Below, one piece after another: positions 41,300 through 43,296 of a stretch of DNA of 43,296 bases. The translations under genes and the position numbers were made by a program. This DNA comes from Paludibacteraceae bacterium (GTDB taxonomy: Bacteria; Bacteroidota; Bacteroidia; Bacteroidales; Paludibacteraceae): the NCBI GenBank assembly GCA_017559505.1, contig JAFYSF010000037.1, forward strand, positions 1 to 43,296, in the 5' to 3' direction. The notes beneath the pieces are model-generated. The model was given only the letters and a program-made list of their open reading frames with translations, did no database searches and was not told where the DNA came from. Within the stretch, counting starts at the first letter, position 1; every line of letters begins with the position of its first letter.

Positions 41300-41399
41300 C
41301 AGCGTGAAATGAGAAATATGGAGAGAAGTGAATTTGTATTTAATTTTTGAATAAAAGTTGTTATATTATATATATGTTTTACTTAAAAACTATTTAATT

Positions 41400-43073
41400 A
41401 TGGGAAGACGAATGAAAAAATCATTTGAAGAGTTTGTTGCGTATGATGCGACTAAAAATTTTGTTGATAATCTTGAATATTTGATTGAAGCAGCAGAAGA
41501 TTGCGAATTGAAGGATTCGTTTGTGGCTCAATATCGTGAGTATATTGATGCTGTGCGTGACTTGCTTAAATTAACCGAGCAAGAGGTGCTTATGTTGTGT
41601 CCATTTTTGAAAAAATCGGATAGGTCGTTTGATATTGGGGATATTGCAAGTTTTTATGATTGTTCGACGATGAGAATAATGCGTTATGCATCGGCTTTGA
41701 AATCATTGTTGAAGAAAAGGTATATTGAAAAATCAATTCGTCATGGCCATGATGAGTTTAAGCTTACGTATAAAGCACTTGAGGCGATTAGTGAAGGTAG
41801 ATGTTTGGAAGATGTCGAATCAGAAAAGTTGACTCCGATGACATTTATGAAGACATTGGACGGTTTGTTTGAAGCAAAAAGGCGAGATAATATTGATGAG
41901 GAGATGCTGACGGATGAATTGTTGGCTCTTTTGCGCGAAAATAGTGACTTTAATATTTCGCAAAGAGTGCTTGGTATGTCATTGTCGAATGATTCGAAAG
42001 TGATTTTGATGTATTTTTGTAAAGAAGCGGTGTGGGAAAATAATATGGAAATAGATGATGATGATTTGAAGAATTTGCTTGATTCGCACGGATTGTTTGT
42101 TTATCGCGAAATAGTGGCAGGTAGTCATGAATTGGTGGAAAAGGGGTTGATTGAAGTTAAGACCAATGAAGGAATGTTTGGTCCTTCGGATAATTTGATT
42201 TTGACTGAAACGGCTCAGGTTGATTTATTGAAAATAGATTTTAATTTTGTGCAAAAACGAAATAATAAGATGTTTCATAATGTGGTGAAAGGAGATTCGA
42301 TCAAGATGAAAGAATTATTTTTTGGTGAGAAGAATAGGGCTTCGCTTGCGACATTGAAGGAGTTGTTGGATGAAAAGAAATTGATGGAGATATGTGAGCA
42401 ATTGAAAAATAAGGGTTGGGGATTAGGCTTTACTTGCTTGTTTTATGGAGCGCCAGGTACGGGTAAAACAGAATCGGTGTTGCAAATAGCGAGAGCATCG
42501 GGTCGTGATATTATGCAAGTGGATATTTCGTCGGCGAGAAATAAGTGGTATGGTGAGACCGAAAAGCAGATTAAGAAGATATTTGCGGACTATAAAGATT
42601 TAGTGAAGCAGAGTAAAAAGACTCCGATATTGTTATTTAATGAGGCAGATGCGATATTGTCGGTGCGTAGTGAGTTGGGGTTGGATAGTTCATCAATAAG
42701 CAAAACAGAAAATGTAATTCAGAATATTTTGTTGCAAGAGATGGAGACTTTTGATGGTATATTGATTGCTACAACAAACTTGACAAATAATTTGGATGCC
42801 GCATTTGAACGTAGATTTTTGTATAAAATAAAGTTTGAAAAACCTGATATTGAGGCGAAAGGGGAAATTTGGCGTTCGTTGATGCCGGCATTAACAAAGG
42901 ATGAAGCGAAAATGCTTGCTTCGGAATTTGATTTCAGTGGTGGTGAAATATCGAATATTGCACGTAAGTGTTTTATCAATGAATTGTTGTTTAATGATGC
43001 GACGACTTTGGAGCAAATTAAGGAAGTGTGTGGTCAAGAAAAATTGACTAAACGTGTGAGAATTGGTTTTTGA
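41400..43073 (+). CDS. AAA+ ATPase with N-terminal helical/winged-helix region
   Basis: A 557-residue protein from the ATG at 41400 (MGRRMKKSFEEF). The first 300 residues are helical and acidic, with stretches that read as winged helices (DIASFYDCSTMRIMRYASALKSLLKKRYI). The C-terminal third is a classical AAA+ module: Walker A GAPGTGKT (350-357), Walker B ILLFNEADAI, sensor 1 IATTNLTNNLD and arginine finger ERRF. It resembles CDC48/SpoVK-like ATPases that unfold or remodel proteins. It stands alone between IS ends, with no partner gene visible, so its target is unknown. Confidence 0.85.
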   Translation: MGRRMKKSFEEFVAYDATKNFVDNLEYLIEAAEDCELKDSFVAQYREYIDAVRDLLKLTEQEVLMLCPFLKKSDRSFDIGDIASFYDCSTMRIMRYASALKSLLKKRYIEKSIRHGHDEFKLTYKALEAISEGRCLEDVESEKLTPMTFMKTLDGLFEAKRRDNIDEEMLTDELLALLRENSDFNISQRVLGMSLSNDSKVILMYFCKEAVWENNMEIDDDDLKNLLDSHGLFVYREIVAGSHELVEKGLIEVKTNEGMFGPSDNLILTETAQVDLLKIDFNFVQKRNNKMFHNVVKGDSIKMKELFFGEKNRASLATLKELLDEKKLMEICEQLKNKGWGLGFTCLFYGAPGTGKTESVLQIARASGRDIMQVDISSARNKWYGETEKQIKKIFADYKDLVKQSKKTPILLFNEADAILSVRSELGLDSSSISKTENVIQNILLQEMETFDGILIATTNLTNNLDAAFERRFLYKIKFEKPDIEAKGEIWRSLMPALTKDEAKMLASEFDFSGGEISNIARKCFINELLFNDATTLEQIKEVCGQEKLTKRVRIGF

Positions 43074-43157
43074 TTGCTGTATTTTTAGGAAAAGACAAAG
43101 GAAATACAAAAATATGTGGGGTTGCAAAGTTTACAAAGTTGATTAATGTGTTGATAG

Positions 43158-43296
43158 TGTCTTATCCTAAAATAAGTAGACAGATTTAATCACAATTAAA
43201 AAAGTCTACATTATGGTAAGAAAGACAAAATTCAATCGTGAAATGCGAGTTCGTATTGTTAAAGAATACGAAGAGAGCAATTTAACAGGTGAAGAA
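43158..43296 (+). mobile_element. left end of an IS3-like insertion sequence (cut by window edge)
   Basis: The left end starts TGTCTTATCC at 43158 and matches, in inverted form, the solo end at 41010. A transposase-like frame begins 55 bases in. Only the first 139 bases are inside the window, so the family call rests on the reading frame alone. Confidence 0.75.
43213..43296 (+). CDS. IS3-family OrfA-like transposase, N-terminal fragment
   Basis: The first 28 codons, MVRKTKFNREMRVRIVKEYEE..., look like the start of the helix-turn-helix OrfA protein of IS3-type elements (the 'KFNREMRVRIVKEY' style opening). It is cut by the end of the window, so neither its length nor the catalytic OrfB can be checked. 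Confidence 0.7.
   Translation, partial: MVRKTKFNREMRVRIVKEYEESNLTGEE

Noticed and set aside
1..43296. tRNA or rRNA genes
   Set aside because: I looked for GTTCRAANY-type T arms and matching acceptor stems in the gaps and found none that fold as a full cloverleaf. A tRNA finder would settle this.

Overview
The window looks like a chromosomal segment of an AT-rich member of the Bacteroidales (phylum Bacteroidota). The main evidence is a type IX secretion sortase and outer-membrane partner (PorU, PorV), a Bacteroidota-style ribosomal protein S1 and DEAD-box helicase, and at least eight promoters of the Bacteroidota form TTTG-N17-25-TAnnTTTG, most with the -7 box TAACTTTG. TGA, TAA and TAG all serve as ordinary stops. 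I found no tRNA, rRNA or CRISPR array.

Layout. 1-5.1 kb: a small lipoprotein, tyrS, a lytic transglycosylase and a DEAD-box RNA helicase. 5.2-11.1 kb: a fumarylacetoacetate-hydrolase-family enzyme, porU, porV and ispF. 11.2-15.3 kb (minus strand): lepA, a NhaD/CitMHS-type antiporter and a DUF5715-like protein. 15.4-17.5 kb: a polysaccharide-deacetylase-like gene whose 5' end is duplicated around an inserted orphan membrane-protein gene. 17.6-20.7 kb: mutS and a convergent TonB-domain gene. 20.7-27.8 kb (minus): an export operon tetR-tolC-hlyD-ATPase-ATPase-permease-permease, arranged like Escherichia coli cecR-ybhGFSR but with two separate ATPases. 28.2-30.6 kb (minus): rpsA and a small unknown gene. 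30.8-35.0 kb: an accessory, defence-like island with a promoter, a strongly folded ~300-nt leader, an EcoRI-family adenine methyltransferase, a DUF262-HNH nuclease, gene remnants and a Fic gene broken by one stop codon. 35.4-40.8 kb: thrS, rubredoxin and a four-subunit 2-oxoacid:ferredoxin oxidoreductase operon. 41.0-43.3 kb: an AAA+ ATPase gene behind a perfect palindrome, lying between a solo insertion-sequence end and the left end of an IS3-like element cut by the window edge.

Two things stand out. First, intergenic gaps repeatedly hold short tandem arrays with a strict 7-base period although the unit differs from gap to gap (GTCAACA-like, GGAATTA-like, GATTACA-like, GTTGAAA, GAAATTT, ACTTTAT, GCATTNN). 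One array differs by exactly two whole units between two otherwise identical duplicated copies, so the arrays appear to change by unit gain or loss. Second, the methyltransferase plus DUF262-HNH pair has its own promoter, a long folded leader (a 16-bp closing stem and at least four further helices) and its own terminator. It reads as a compact two-gene modification/restriction module with possible RNA-level control.

All names come from reading translations and motifs. No database search was run.
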